Of a DNA stretch of 64,000 nt, positions 8,629 to 17,607 are shown piece after piece. Position numbers and translations under genes: made by a program. The DNA is from Paenibacillus paridis. Its GTDB lineage: Bacteria > Bacillota > Bacilli > Paenibacillales > Paenibacillaceae. Where the stretch lies: NCBI RefSeq assembly GCF_006345825.1, contig NZ_VCIX01000087.1:310202-374201 (forward strand), given 5' to 3'. The notes beneath the pieces were generated by a model, which saw only the letters and a program-made list of their open reading frames with translations, was not told where the DNA came from and did no database searches. Position 1 is the stretch's first letter, and each line of letters starts with the position of its first letter.

Positions 8629-9663
8629 CTATAGTTTGAATTTCATCTGGAATAAGCCGGCTTTGCGTGCCGCCATATAAATGATGACTACTAATGGGCC
8701 GATAAACACGCCGATGACGCCGACCAGCTTAAACCCTACGTATAAACTGACGAGCGCGGAAAGCGAACCGATTCCGACGGAATCGCCAAGAATTTTCGGC
8801 TCCACGATACGGCGAAATACGGTAATCACAATAAACAAGACAAACAATCCAACACCTACGTATGTATCTCCGGTCAGCATCAGGTAAGTTCCCCATGGCA
8901 CCAACACTGAGCCCGTTCCAAGAATCGGCATAATATCGACGATAATGATCAGCAGCGCGATGGCTAGCGGATATTTGACGTTTAGTACCAGCAAGCCAAT
9001 AAGTGAAATAATATAGGTAAGTGCACTTAAAATAAACTGAGAGCGGAGGAAACCGAATATCGATTTTTTGAGGTTATTCAGCAATGCGTTCACCTGAGGC
9101 TGCGATTTCTCCTCAAACAAAGACAACACGGTTGCCTTCATCGTATTTAGGCTGAAGCTCATCATGTAGACGGCTACCAAAAAGACAATAAAGAAGATAA
9201 ACATGCCCGGAATGCCAGAGGCGAAAGCGATGACCGAATTGGACAAGCTTCCTACCATCTTCGTCAGCGTGCTCGTTAGCTCCATTAACCATTTCTCTAA
9301 CGTTTCTATCGTATCCGGCGGCAAATTTTGATAGAGCGATTGGGCTTTTACCATTAAATCGTCAACCATGCCGTTGGCATCCTCGAAGTAATTCGGTACT
9401 TTCTTGAAAAAAGCAACGAGTTCCGCGACGATTTTGACGCCCAGCAAGGCAATGAGCCCGATGAGAATGATCGTAAACAGACTGCTTGATATCGTAGCCG
9501 AAACGAGCCTGTTCATTCGGAATCTCTTCATAAACAGCTGATTGAGCGGCTCTAGAAAAATAGCTACCACAAGCGCAAGCAAGAAAGGGGCTCCGACCGT
9601 AAAAAACAAATAGAGCAGCAGCAATCCCAATGCAACAAAAATAACGGTCTTGATCGACAACAT
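8629..9663 (-). CDS. AI-2E family (PerM-like) membrane protein
   Basis: This 344-residue protein has eight or so hydrophobic segments in the AI-2E transporter arrangement. Two or three lie at the N-terminus. A soluble loop at about residues 70-150 contains FFKKVPNYFEDANGMVDDL. The C-terminal helices contain the conserved LVPWGTYLMLTGDTYVGVGLF and GIGSLSALVSLYVGFKLVGV-like stretches. Family members include TqsA, YtvI and YueF, associated with signal export, sodium/proton antiport or sporulation; the substrate here cannot be deduced. It begins behind GGAGGAG and is probably monocistronic. Confidence 0.88.
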   Translation of the reverse strand: MLSIKTVIFVALGLLLLYLFFTVGAPFLLALVVAIFLEPLNQLFMKRFRMNRLVSATISSSLFTIILIGLIALLGVKIVAELVAFFKKVPNYFEDANGMVDDLMVKAQSLYQNLPPDTIETLEKWLMELTSTLTKMVGSLSNSVIAFASGIPGMFIFFIVFLVAVYMMSFSLNTMKATVLSLFEEKSQPQVNALLNNLKKSIFGFLRSQFILSALTYIISLIGLLVLNVKYPLAIALLIIIVDIMPILGTGSVLVPWGTYLMLTGDTYVGVGLFVLFIVITVFRRIVEPKILGDSVGIGSLSALVSLYVGFKLVGVIGVFIGPLVVIIYMAARKAGLFQMKFKL

Positions 9664-9728
9664 CTTCTCCTCCTCTCTATTACTGTATATGCACTTTAGG
9701 CGGCTCTTAAACCTTAGCTCCCCGAGCT

Positions 9729-10868
9729 TTAATCAAGCACGGCACTGCGTTCGTGAAAATTGACATCTTTGTAGTACATATCCTTGACCAGCAGGTTCGG
9801 TCCGCAGCATGAGGCTGCTGGGCAATGGCAGTTCACGCTCTGAGCAAGAGAATGCTCCAGCCATTTGTCGAACAGCTCCTCCAGCTTCGCAGAGCCTATG
9901 TTGCCAAAAGCAGGCACATCCGAGAAGTCCGTTACGTATACGTCTCCTGTAAATAAGTTGACGTTAAGCCGATTGCGTCCATCCGGATCGTTGCGAACGG
10001 TCACGTTTGGCTCTTGCGATAATCTCCTCAGCATCTCCCGCTCTTCCCTGCTGCTGCTGCAATGATAGAAAGGAAGAGTCCCAAAGAGCATCCATATCGA
10101 TTGGTCCCTAGCCTTAAGAAGCCGATCGATCGCGCTAAGCATCTGCTCGCGAGAGAGCACCGGCAAATCCTTCGCGAAGGAGCTCGGGTACATCGGATGC
10201 ACTTCATGACGCTGACAGCCCATATCTACGATAAGCTTATGAATTTCATCAATTTTGTCGTACGTTCTGTAATTGATCATAGATTCCGCCGATACAAGTA
10301 CGCCCGTTTCACTTAAACGCCGAGCATTTTCGATCATGCGGTCGTAGAGCTTAGTTGCCGCTTCAAGCGACACATGATGACCTGCTTTTGCAAATCCAAT
10401 CTGATGGAAATCCTCCGGCGAGGTGTAGTTAAACGAAATATGCATAACATCGAGATAAGGGGCTAATTGCTCGTAACGTTTGTATGGGAGCGTTACATTC
10501 GAATTAATTTGGGAGCGAATGCCGCGGCTGCGTGCGTATTGAAGCAGAGGAACCATATAATCGCGTACCGTACGGTCGGAGAAAGTAGGCTCGCCGCCCG
10601 TAATGCTGATCGTCTCCAAATGTTCAACCTCATCCAGCCGATCCAGCATCTGCTTAAGCGGCAGCTTGGCAGGCTCTGAGATGACAAGTGTATCTCCTAC
10701 GGCGCAATGCTCACAGCGCATATTGCAAAGGTTGGTCACTGTCATTTCAACACTTGTTAGACGATGTCTTCCATATTGCTGGAGCGACCGAATCGGATCC
10801 CACGGATCATTCGTCGGCGACAGCACAGAAAGCGGTCTTGTTGTTTGTTGCAAATCGATTGTGTTCAT
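9729..10868 (-). CDS. yfkAB: radical SAM/CxCxxxxC protein YfkAB
   Basis: A 379-residue radical SAM protein. The N-terminal core has the cluster motif CNMRCEHC near residue 47 and the glycine-rich SITGGEPTF near residue 93. The C-terminus carries CHCPAASC (a CxCxxxxC motif), the defining feature of the Bacillales YfkAB family, which is split into two reading frames in early B. subtilis annotations but is one frame here. The extra cysteines probably bind an auxiliary Fe-S cluster. The substrate is unknown. It has no obvious operon partner; its upstream neighbour ends at its own terminator. Confidence 0.9.
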   Translation of the reverse strand: MNTIDLQQTTRPLSVLSPTNDPWDPIRSLQQYGRHRLTSVEMTVTNLCNMRCEHCAVGDTLVISEPAKLPLKQMLDRLDEVEHLETISITGGEPTFSDRTVRDYMVPLLQYARSRGIRSQINSNVTLPYKRYEQLAPYLDVMHISFNYTSPEDFHQIGFAKAGHHVSLEAATKLYDRMIENARRLSETGVLVSAESMINYRTYDKIDEIHKLIVDMGCQRHEVHPMYPSSFAKDLPVLSREQMLSAIDRLLKARDQSIWMLFGTLPFYHCSSSREEREMLRRLSQEPNVTVRNDPDGRNRLNVNLFTGDVYVTDFSDVPAFGNIGSAKLEELFDKWLEHSLAQSVNCHCPAASCCGPNLLVKDMYYKDVNFHERSAVLD

Positions 10869-10960
10869 TTTTCTTCAGCACCTGACTTATGATCTGGAAT
10901 GAATCATTCTGTTTTTATTGTAATCCTAGGCTGCAAAGGAAGCAAATAAAACGGCAAAAA

Positions 10961-10990
10961 AAACAAGCAAAAAGGAGCCATCGCGGCCCC
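10961..10990 (-). terminator. intrinsic terminator of the first HD-GYP gene
   Basis: On the minus strand GGGGCC pairs with GGCTCC (one G-U pair) around a 5-nt loop, then TTTTTGCTTG and further T. It sits 16 bp after the HD-GYP stop codon at 11006. Confidence 0.75.
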
Positions 10991-11005
10991 CAAGCGTCTA
11001 AACCT

Positions 11006-12124
11006 TTAAATACCTGCTGCTCTTTGCACTTCCGTCATGTCCTCGTTCACGCTTACGATCATCATGGTAAGCTGTGTCGAGAGATCGATTTCGTATGGCG
11101 ATTTCAGTTCCTCGCCCGCTTCGTTGTACAACACGCGAACGATTGGACGATGCGGATAAGAATAGTTCAGGTCGGAAACGATGCCTGATTCGCCCGTTTG
11201 GAGCTTTACGCTAATTCCAATCGGGTAGATGGCCACCTTATCCCGGAACAGCTGGAGCATTTGCTGTTCATAGAGCGTTCCCGTCCCAGCGTAAAGCCGC
11301 TCGATGGCGTGATGGGGCAGCATAGGCGAGCTATAGACGCGGTTAGTCGTCATCGCGTCATACGAATCTACCAGCCCGATCCATTTGGCGTAGTCATGGA
11401 TTTCGTCGCCCTTGATGCCGCGCGGATAACCGCTGCCATCAATTCGCTCATGATGCTGAAACGCACAGTGCGCTACCAGCAGTGGCAGATTAGGCTCATC
11501 CTTCAGCAACTCATAGCCGATCTTCGCATGCTGCTTAATGGCATCGAACTCCTCCTTCGAGAGAGAGCCCGGCTTCTTCAGCACGTCGATCGAAATCTGA
11601 GTCTTGCCGATATCATGCAGCAGCGCCCCCATGCCAAGCGTAGTCAGCTCTTCTCTAGAGTAGCCGTTTGACATGCCTAGCAGTGTCGTATAAACACAAA
11701 CATTCAAGGAATGCTGATACAAATAATGATCCACGGAGCTCATATCCATCAGCATGATCATGGCATCCTTGTGGCTCGACAAGTCATCGATGATCATGTT
11801 CATCATCTGCTTAAATGGCTGGGCAATATACGGATAAGTCACGCCCTTCTTGCGCTTTGGGCGATCCATCATTTCGCGGAAGCTGGTTCGAATTTCCTTG
11901 AGCGCGGTTTTCATCGTTTCTTCCCTAATAAGGGAAGGAGATACGATGTCATCTGTTCTCGGATCTGTTATATAAACATATTGAATTCCGCATTGCTCCA
12001 AGCGGAATATTAGTCGCTCAGTCAGCTCTATGTTCTCGCCAAGAAGGACCAAACCCTCTTGCGAAAAAATTTTCTTGGCCAGCTTCATGCCGGGCCTGCA
12101 TCTCGATAATGGCAACAAACGCAT
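11006..12124 (-). CDS. HD-GYP domain protein, probable c-di-GMP phosphodiesterase
   Basis: A 372-residue soluble protein. An N-terminal DUF3391-like part (residues 1-60) is followed by an HD-GYP domain. Metal and catalytic motifs are present: HSLNV (about 140), the HD pair in LLHDIGKTQ (about 170), HHERIDGSGYPRG (about 225, containing the GYP signature) and the downstream DSYDAMT. HD-GYP enzymes hydrolyse cyclic di-GMP to pGpG or GMP. All key residues look intact. A second protein of the same layout lies at 16346 and a GGDEF/EAL protein at 60125, so the window carries three c-di-GMP genes. Confidence 0.92.
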   Translation of the reverse strand: MRLLPLSRCRPGMKLAKKIFSQEGLVLLGENIELTERLIFRLEQCGIQYVYITDPRTDDIVSPSLIREETMKTALKEIRTSFREMMDRPKRKKGVTYPYIAQPFKQMMNMIIDDLSSHKDAMIMLMDMSSVDHYLYQHSLNVCVYTTLLGMSNGYSREELTTLGMGALLHDIGKTQISIDVLKKPGSLSKEEFDAIKQHAKIGYELLKDEPNLPLLVAHCAFQHHERIDGSGYPRGIKGDEIHDYAKWIGLVDSYDAMTTNRVYSSPMLPHHAIERLYAGTGTLYEQQMLQLFRDKVAIYPIGISVKLQTGESGIVSDLNYSYPHRPIVRVLYNEAGEELKSPYEIDLSTQLTMMIVSVNEDMTEVQRAAGI

Positions 12125-12268
12125 TTTCTCGATCCTTCCCCATAAAAAGATATGCTAACTATTACATCGGAAAAAGCCGTTCGTAATGTTAATGTACGGG
12201 AAAATCGCGAAAATCGCAACCATTTTATGCAAAATTTCGACATATGATGTCGATTCCAGCCATATTTC

Positions 12269-13720
12269 CTACGAAGTGGCGATGTTATTCCATCTGTGCC
12301 GATGACAATCTTGAAGAGCTTCTGCGCTTTGCAACTGAACAGCGATCACGTCGCGCAAAAATTCGGGCAAATAATACGTGTATTGAACTGCCTTCGCTAA
12401 GGACTCATAACCGGCCTTGAAGCTAAACATATCAATCGTACCAACCGAATATAAGCGTTCATCCGCCAAGGGATCTCCGCTTACTTCAACCGATATCAGC
12501 CTGCTGAGCGGCGGACGAGAGGAATCATAAGTGACCGTCATGCCGTCAATTGCGAGCGTACCGAGCACTTCTCCACGGAATCCATAACCTTTAATTGGCT
12601 TGTGAATAAATTCCGGCAGTAGCGCCTGCTCCAGCGCTTCCCTTATTTCGGATCCCGCTAGGATCATTAAACAAGGATTAATAGGGGATGGACATAACGC
12701 ATGCAATTCTCCAGCTGTCACCTCTCCAAGCGCAAGGCCACCGAGCAGTTGCCCCGTATTGACAAGGCTGATCTCGGCATCAGTCCAACGGCGCAGACCT
12801 GCGGCCAGCAAATTGGCAAGTGGAGATTCTTGGTCGGCTCTAGTTGGCAGCGGCTTGTCGAGCGTCGCAATGACTTTGTTAAGCCGTTGTTTCGCCGTTT
12901 CGCGATATCGGCTAATAATAGCAGAAGCACCTGGGTTCTCCTCCAATGCTGCAGTCGGTATGCAGGCTGCTCGAAACAGAGGACGGGACGTTAACGGATC
13001 AATTCCGATTTCCACGCGTCCAATATACTCTCCGAACTTGCCGGCTGCGCAAATCGTCGTTTGGCCGATGATTATCGGTTCCTCCAATAAATGGTGGGTA
13101 TGTGCCCCGAGAATAAGGTCAATGCCAGACAGTTTCTCAGCCATCAGACGATCGAAAGTCAAGCCCAGATGTGACATGACGACCAGCACATCAACGTATG
13201 AGCGCAATTCCGACACTTGCTCCTTTACCGTTTCCATAGGATCTTTAGCCTGCCAACCCAGCAGGGAGTAAAAATCCGTAAATGCCGCCGTCACGCCAAT
13301 CATCCCGATACGCAGTCCATCTTTATCAATCACCGTATTCGGGAGCAGCCAGTCAGGCAGCTCACCAGTCGCAGCATCATGCATGTTGGCACAAACAACC
13401 GCAAAGTTAGCCCGGTTGACGTAAGCGTCTGCTATCGTTTGGAAGGAATAAGTTAAGCCTTCATTATTGCCCAGCGTAGCTACTTCATAGCCGGCATCAT
13501 TCAACAATTCCACATTGACAATTCCATCGCTGCCTTCCGTTTCTACCCGCATCCGGTCCATATGATCCCCGCAGTCTACGGCGAGGACTCGGTCGCTGCC
13601 ATAGGTACGCCGCTCTTCTTTAATGAAAGAAGCGATTTGGGCGGCATGTTCGAGTCGACTATGGATGTCGTTGCTGTGAAGGAGCACTACTCGTGTACGA
13701 AAGCTATCTGTCAAATCCAT
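12269..13720 (-). CDS. yunD: YunD-like bifunctional metallophosphatase/5'-nucleotidase
   Basis: A 483-residue protein with an N-terminal calcineurin-like metallophosphoesterase domain. Its metal ligands appear in order: HSNDIHSRLEH (about 15), VDCGDHMD (about 50), TLGNNEG (about 82, the GNHE-type motif with Asn), VMSHLG (about 180) and ILGAHTHHL (about 205). Residues from about 285 form the 5'-nucleotidase C-terminal domain (SPLANLLAAGLRRWTDAEIS). There is no signal peptide, so it is cytoplasmic, like B. subtilis YunD. A strong GGAGG precedes the ATG. It is third in the minus-strand run moaA / small protein / yunD, so it may be cotranscribed with moaA. Confidence 0.88.
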   Translation of the reverse strand: MDLTDSFRTRVVLLHSNDIHSRLEHAAQIASFIKEERRTYGSDRVLAVDCGDHMDRMRVETEGSDGIVNVELLNDAGYEVATLGNNEGLTYSFQTIADAYVNRANFAVVCANMHDAATGELPDWLLPNTVIDKDGLRIGMIGVTAAFTDFYSLLGWQAKDPMETVKEQVSELRSYVDVLVVMSHLGLTFDRLMAEKLSGIDLILGAHTHHLLEEPIIIGQTTICAAGKFGEYIGRVEIGIDPLTSRPLFRAACIPTAALEENPGASAIISRYRETAKQRLNKVIATLDKPLPTRADQESPLANLLAAGLRRWTDAEISLVNTGQLLGGLALGEVTAGELHALCPSPINPCLMILAGSEIREALEQALLPEFIHKPIKGYGFRGEVLGTLAIDGMTVTYDSSRPPLSRLISVEVSGDPLADERLYSVGTIDMFSFKAGYESLAKAVQYTYYLPEFLRDVIAVQLQSAEALQDCHRHRWNNIATS

Positions 13721-13762
13721 GCACGCCTCCTTCTGGCTCTATTGCGAGCGCTGCGAAATATT

Positions 13763-14230
13763 CTATTTATTCATACGTAAATCTTGGGCAGTAAAGGTAT
13801 GCTTAAAGCCATAGGTGGCTTCTGACTGCCGCTCAGATAGCTGATGATCAAATTTCAGCTTAACGATGCTTTTAACATTCAAGCATTTGCTGCTCCCGTT
13901 AGGCACATACAACCGAATGGGCCCTGCGTTGGTTAAAGGCTCTCCATTCATAGAGAACAATACGGCAGCTTGCCCAAGCTGTTCCCATGGAATAGCGGCC
14001 TCGAACGTATCCGCAGCTTCAACAATCAAATGAGAAGGCGTTACGGCTGCCACTCCTTGGCCCGCCATCCGCAGCCACCCGGAATACCAGCTATGCCAAT
14101 CAAAAGCCTCACCTTTCGCCTCAGGCACTCTGTCAGCGATCGGGAAGCTGGCACCTGCGAGCTTTGCCATCTCGAATGGACGGGTAACAGACAAGCCAAG
14201 CTCAAAATGGTCGATATGAATGTCTGGCAT
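13763..14230 (-). CDS. small molybdo-oxidoreductase-fold-like protein
   Basis: A 155-residue protein I only partly recognise. GPIRLYVPNGSSKCLNVKSI near residue 105 resembles the beta-rich core of sulfite-oxidase-type molybdopterin domains, in which [GP]-[PV]-[RL]-L-[YV]-VP and a later K-x-[VL]-K are common. The chain is too short for a full oxidoreductase. It starts 8 bp after the moaA stop with a weak Shine-Dalgarno, suggesting translation coupled to moaA. That position supports a role connected with molybdenum cofactor, but function is unproven. Confidence 0.55.
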   Translation of the reverse strand: MPDIHIDHFELGLSVTRPFEMAKLAGASFPIADRVPEAKGEAFDWHSWYSGWLRMAGQGVAAVTPSHLIVEAADTFEAAIPWEQLGQAAVLFSMNGEPLTNAGPIRLYVPNGSSKCLNVKSIVKLKFDHQLSERQSEATYGFKHTFTAQDLRMNK

Positions 14231-14238
14231 GGTTCTCG

Positions 14239-15249
14239 TCAGCCCCCTATTTGCGACATGCGCCGTTCCGTCGGCACATGGGTTTGCGCGCCATCCGCTA
14301 GTTTAGCCGCCATTTCATGGTTCTCCGGTTTAATGTCCATTGCTCTTAGAAGCAGGCGCTGCATTTCTTCTGGCTTACCGAAGGCTTGCTTCACATCGAG
14401 TTCATCCACCCAATAAAGACAAGGCTTTATCGAACCGTCCGCGGTTAGGCGCAGCCGATTGCAGTTGCTGCAAAAATGGTCGCTGATGGGATGAATTAAG
14501 CCAAATGAGCCGCGTGCCCCCTTCATCTGCCAATCGTCAGACGGTCCGTTGCCATGTACATTCGTTCTGCGGCTAATCTCATAACCCTCTTGCTCGGCTA
14601 CTTCTAATACCCGATTGAGTGACAAATAATGCTTTTTCCAGTTTTCGTCGGCGTGGCCGATCGGCATGTATTCAATAAATCTAACATGCATCGGCTGTTC
14701 ATAGGCAAGCCTAAGAAAAGCAGCGATTTCATCCTCATTGACTTCCTTTAGAAGCACGCAGTTGAGCTTGATGGGATTAAAGCCTACCGCAGCGGCAGCT
14801 TCAATGCCCTCCATCACTCTTTTCAGTTCGCCTCGCCTTGCAATAAAACGGAATCTTGAAGAATCCAGTGTGTCCAGGCTAATGTTCACTCGGTTCAAGC
14901 CTGCTGCACGAAGCGCTTCGGCTTGCTTCGCCAAAAAAATCCCATTAGTAGTAAGTGCTATATCTCGAATGCCGGAAATAGCCGACAATCTGCTAATTAA
15001 ACCGTCCAAACCTGGTCGAATCAAGGGTTCTCCGCCTGTAATGCGCAGTTTGGTAATGCCAAGAGCCGCGCCCGCTTCCACAACCTCTACGATTTGGTCA
15101 TAGGATAATAAATTTTCGGATTCTGTGAATTCCATTCCTTCCTCCGGCATGCAATATAAACATCGCAAATTACAGCGATCAGTTACGGAAATGCGTAAAT
15201 AATCGTGTACCCGTCCAAAACGATCCGTCAATGTCGGCATGAATCCCAC
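14239..15249 (-). CDS. moaA: GTP 3',8-cyclase MoaA
   Basis: A 336-residue radical SAM enzyme for the first step of molybdenum cofactor synthesis, converting GTP to the 3',8-cyclised precursor that MoaC turns into cPMP. The N-terminal cluster motif is CNLRCLYC (about residue 26). The SAM-binding RITGGEPLIRPG follows near 68. The C-terminal second cluster ligands are CSNCNRLRLTADGSIKPC, and the chain ends in the Gly-Gly tail needed for activity in studied MoaA proteins. It is divergent from the moaD-moaE fusion 93 bp away. AAGGGAG gives the ribosome binding site. Confidence 0.95.
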   Translation of the reverse strand: MGFMPTLTDRFGRVHDYLRISVTDRCNLRCLYCMPEEGMEFTESENLLSYDQIVEVVEAGAALGITKLRITGGEPLIRPGLDGLISRLSAISGIRDIALTTNGIFLAKQAEALRAAGLNRVNISLDTLDSSRFRFIARRGELKRVMEGIEAAAAVGFNPIKLNCVLLKEVNEDEIAAFLRLAYEQPMHVRFIEYMPIGHADENWKKHYLSLNRVLEVAEQEGYEISRRTNVHGNGPSDDWQMKGARGSFGLIHPISDHFCSNCNRLRLTADGSIKPCLYWVDELDVKQAFGKPEEMQRLLLRAMDIKPENHEMAAKLADGAQTHVPTERRMSQIGG

Positions 15250-15342
15250 TCCCTTTCTGTCTATGTATCAGCATAACATTTTTTCATCAATTATGATATT
15301 CTAGAAGCAGCTTTTAACCTATACGATGAGAGGTATCCTACC

Positions 15343-16077
15343 GTGATATATCAATGGACTATACAATTATTTGCAGGGCTGCCTGAACGGCTAGGCACCG
15401 ATATCATAAACTTGGAAAGCGTTGAAGGACAGATGAAAGCTGCCGATTTGAAGACAGCCCTATCAACCATATATCCAGAACATCAAGCGATCATCCATGT
15501 TTCATTTATCGCTTGCAATCACGCCTATGCCGCCGAAGATACCCTTTTGCATGCCTCGGACGAGCTTGCCCTCCTGCCTCCCGTTTCAGGGGGAGAGGAA
15601 CTTCCGTTGCCTGCTATAGAGCAAGCGGACCGATATGTTATCACACCGGATGCGATTAGCTCTGATACTGTTCTTGCCAAAGTGATCGTTCCTGAGCATG
15701 GCGCTGCCATCGCCTTTGTCGGAACGACCCGCGAGTGGACGCAAGGCCAGCGCACTGTTAGGCTCGAATATGAAGCCTATGCGCCAATGGCGATCGTGAC
15801 TATGAAGCAAATCGGCGATGAAATTGCGGAGCGGTGGCAAGGGGCCTTATGTGCGATCAGCCACCGCATAGGCGTCGTTGGCTTAGCGGAAACGAGCGTT
15901 GTCATCGCCGTCTCTTCCCCTCATCGGAACAGCTGCTATGAGGCGAGCAGATATGCAATCGAACGTTTAAAACAAGTGGTTCCTATATGGAAGAAAGAGA
16001 TTTGGGAGGACGGTTCCGAATGGAAGGGGCATCAGCTTGGACCTTGGAATCCAACCGATGAACTAATCGATTTTTAA
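15343..16077 (+). CDS. MoaD-MoaE fusion (molybdopterin synthase, both subunits)
   Basis: A 244-residue fusion. Residues 1-83 are a MoaD ubiquitin-like domain ending LALLPPVSGG. Residues about 90-244 are MoaE, with FVGTTREWTQGQRT, LEYEAYAPMA, HRIGVVG and the catalytic region WKKEIWEDGSEWKGHQ. Molybdopterin synthase inserts two sulfurs into cPMP using a thiocarboxylate on the MoaD C-terminal glycine. Here the Gly-Gly is internal, followed by EELPLP, so cleavage would be needed, as reported for the mycobacterial MoaX fusion. Start is GTG at 15343 behind GAGAGG. It shares an intergenic region with divergent moaA. Confidence 0.92.
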   Translation: MIYQWTIQLFAGLPERLGTDIINLESVEGQMKAADLKTALSTIYPEHQAIIHVSFIACNHAYAAEDTLLHASDELALLPPVSGGEELPLPAIEQADRYVITPDAISSDTVLAKVIVPEHGAAIAFVGTTREWTQGQRTVRLEYEAYAPMAIVTMKQIGDEIAERWQGALCAISHRIGVVGLAETSVVIAVSSPHRNSCYEASRYAIERLKQVVPIWKKEIWEDGSEWKGHQLGPWNPTDELIDF

Positions 16078-16100
16078 AAGCTTTTCATTCCCTAGCCATC

Positions 16101-16150
16101 AAAGTTTGCGGGTAATTTTGCGTGACAACAAATCACCCGCAAACTTTTTT
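16101..16150 (+). terminator. intrinsic terminator of the moaD-moaE gene
   Basis: A perfect 13-bp stem, AAAGTTTGCGGGT at 16101-16113 pairing with 16135-16147, is followed by a T run. It sits 24 bp past the stop codon. The following stretch to 16345 is AT-rich and probably holds the promoter of the next gene, but I see no convincing hexamer pair. Confidence 0.93.
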
Positions 16151-16345
16151 GCATCCATCGTCTTTGGTCCTACTGAAAATCGCTTCGTTTTTCATGGAAT
16201 AATAAGTTCAATCGAAAAACAAGGTCGATTTTTGCTGAAATATTAGGTATTTAGTCGCTATTCCAATATCCTCATATTGCCAATCTGAGCATTCATTGTT
16301 ACTATTGTAGGTACATTAGTTATTACAATACATTGAGGTGTCTTG

Positions 16346-17401
16346 ATGAGGGTCCATGTTACAGAATTACAAAATGGAGACCAGTTAAGCAACGATACGT
16401 TTAACAATTACGGGCTTCATGTACTCTCCAAAGGAACGATCCTTTTTAGTCATGAGATATCAAGATTATTTCAACACCAAATTGAATATGTCGACATCGA
16501 TGAAAGAAATGCTGCAGAACCTGAGAAGCGCACGTTAGAATCCACGATCAACCCAAAATGGCTTCCGACTGTACAGCCTATTTACGAAAACGCTGTCAAG
16601 AGCTTCGAGAGTTTATTTTCCAAAGCGTCCGATCAAGGGGTCATCGATGATTCCGAAGTTTCCTCCATGCTTCAGCCCTTATTAAACAATCTCCAGTTGG
16701 AACGAGATGTCGTTTCCATGCTGCTGCTGCTAAATACGAAGGATGATTATACCTACCAGCACTCCGTACAGGTAGGCATGCTATCCTATTATCTAGCCAC
16801 TTGGGTCGGATATACCGATGAGGATTCTGCTCAAATCGGCAAAGCTGGCTTTCTTCATGATATCGGCAAATGCCGGATTAAGGACGATATCTTGAATAAG
16901 CCGGGCAGGCTAAGCGATGAAGAGTTCGAAGAAGTTAAGAAGCATACAATTTATGGCCATGAGATTATTAACAAATCATTTGATGAGCCGTTTGTCGCCA
17001 TTGGCGCCCTTCAGCATCATGAACGAAACGACGGGACAGGCTATCCCCATGGCATTACGGGCGATAAAATCCATCCCGTAGCCAAAATCATTGCCGTCGT
17101 CGATATTTACAGTGCCATGATCTCACAGCGTGTCTATCAGGAGAAAAGAGATTTGTTATTCGTGCTTAAGGAGCTTTACCGTCTAAGCTTTAAAGAGCTG
17201 GATCCTTATACCGCGCATACCTTTATCAAGCATATGATGCCTAATTTCATTGGCAAGAAGATCGACCTCGTCAGCGGCGAGAGCGGCATGATCATCATGA
17301 CGCACCCTACTGAATTTTTCCGTCCACTTATCCAAATCGATGATCAATTTATTGATATGTCGATCGAACGTGATTATGAAATTCAGCATGTGTACATTTA
17401 A
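16346..17401 (+). CDS. HD-GYP domain protein, probable c-di-GMP phosphodiesterase
   Basis: About 351 residues. A DUF3391-like N-terminal region (residues 1-60) is followed by a full HD-GYP domain: HSVQVG, FLHDIGKCR, the second histidine group in LQHHERNDGTGYPHG, and VDIYSAMIS. The catalytic HD and GYP motifs are intact, so c-di-GMP hydrolysis is expected. The ATG at 16346 is preferred over the TTG at 16343 because GAGGTG (16335-16340) is too close to the TTG. It has the same layout as the protein at 11006 but is clearly diverged from it. It has its own terminator, so it is monocistronic. Confidence 0.92.
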   Translation: MRVHVTELQNGDQLSNDTFNNYGLHVLSKGTILFSHEISRLFQHQIEYVDIDERNAAEPEKRTLESTINPKWLPTVQPIYENAVKSFESLFSKASDQGVIDDSEVSSMLQPLLNNLQLERDVVSMLLLLNTKDDYTYQHSVQVGMLSYYLATWVGYTDEDSAQIGKAGFLHDIGKCRIKDDILNKPGRLSDEEFEEVKKHTIYGHEIINKSFDEPFVAIGALQHHERNDGTGYPHGITGDKIHPVAKIIAVVDIYSAMISQRVYQEKRDLLFVLKELYRLSFKELDPYTAHTFIKHMMPNFIGKKIDLVSGESGMIIMTHPTEFFRPLIQIDDQFIDMSIERDYEIQHVYI

Positions 17402-17414
17402 AAGCAAACCTAAT

Positions 17415-17452
17415 CCTTCACGCCGATCCTGGATCGCTGTGGAGGTTTTTTT
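17415..17452 (+). terminator. intrinsic terminator of the second HD-GYP gene
   Basis: CCTTCAC pairs with GTGGAGG (one G-U), with an inner CGATC/GATCG stem, followed by seven T. It begins 14 bp after the stop codon. Confidence 0.85.
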
Positions 17453-17536
17453 CTTGCTGCGCTATGCCGGCATTTAGTTTGAATAGGCCGAGAACACAGC
17501 CTCACTAACCTAACTACATAGGAGTGATCCTCCTAA

Positions 17537-17583
17537 ATACAATGGAAGAGAGCAGGGACACTCCCTGCTCTCTTCCATTGTAT
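17537..17583. other. 21-bp perfect inverted repeat downstream of the PhyH gene
   Basis: The arms 17537-17557 and 17563-17583 are perfect reverse complements, separated by ACACT. It begins 24 bp after the PhyH stop codon on the minus strand but lacks a clear T run on that side, so it is not a textbook terminator. It could be a terminator, an mRNA 3'-end stabiliser or a remnant of a palindromic element. Confidence 0.8.
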
Positions 17584-17607
17584 GCTTCTCTACTTCTACA
17601 TTTTTGC

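Noticed and set aside
15255-15300. TTGATG-17-TACATA as a moaA promoter
   Set aside because: It would leave a leader of only about 15 nt; possible but not convincing.
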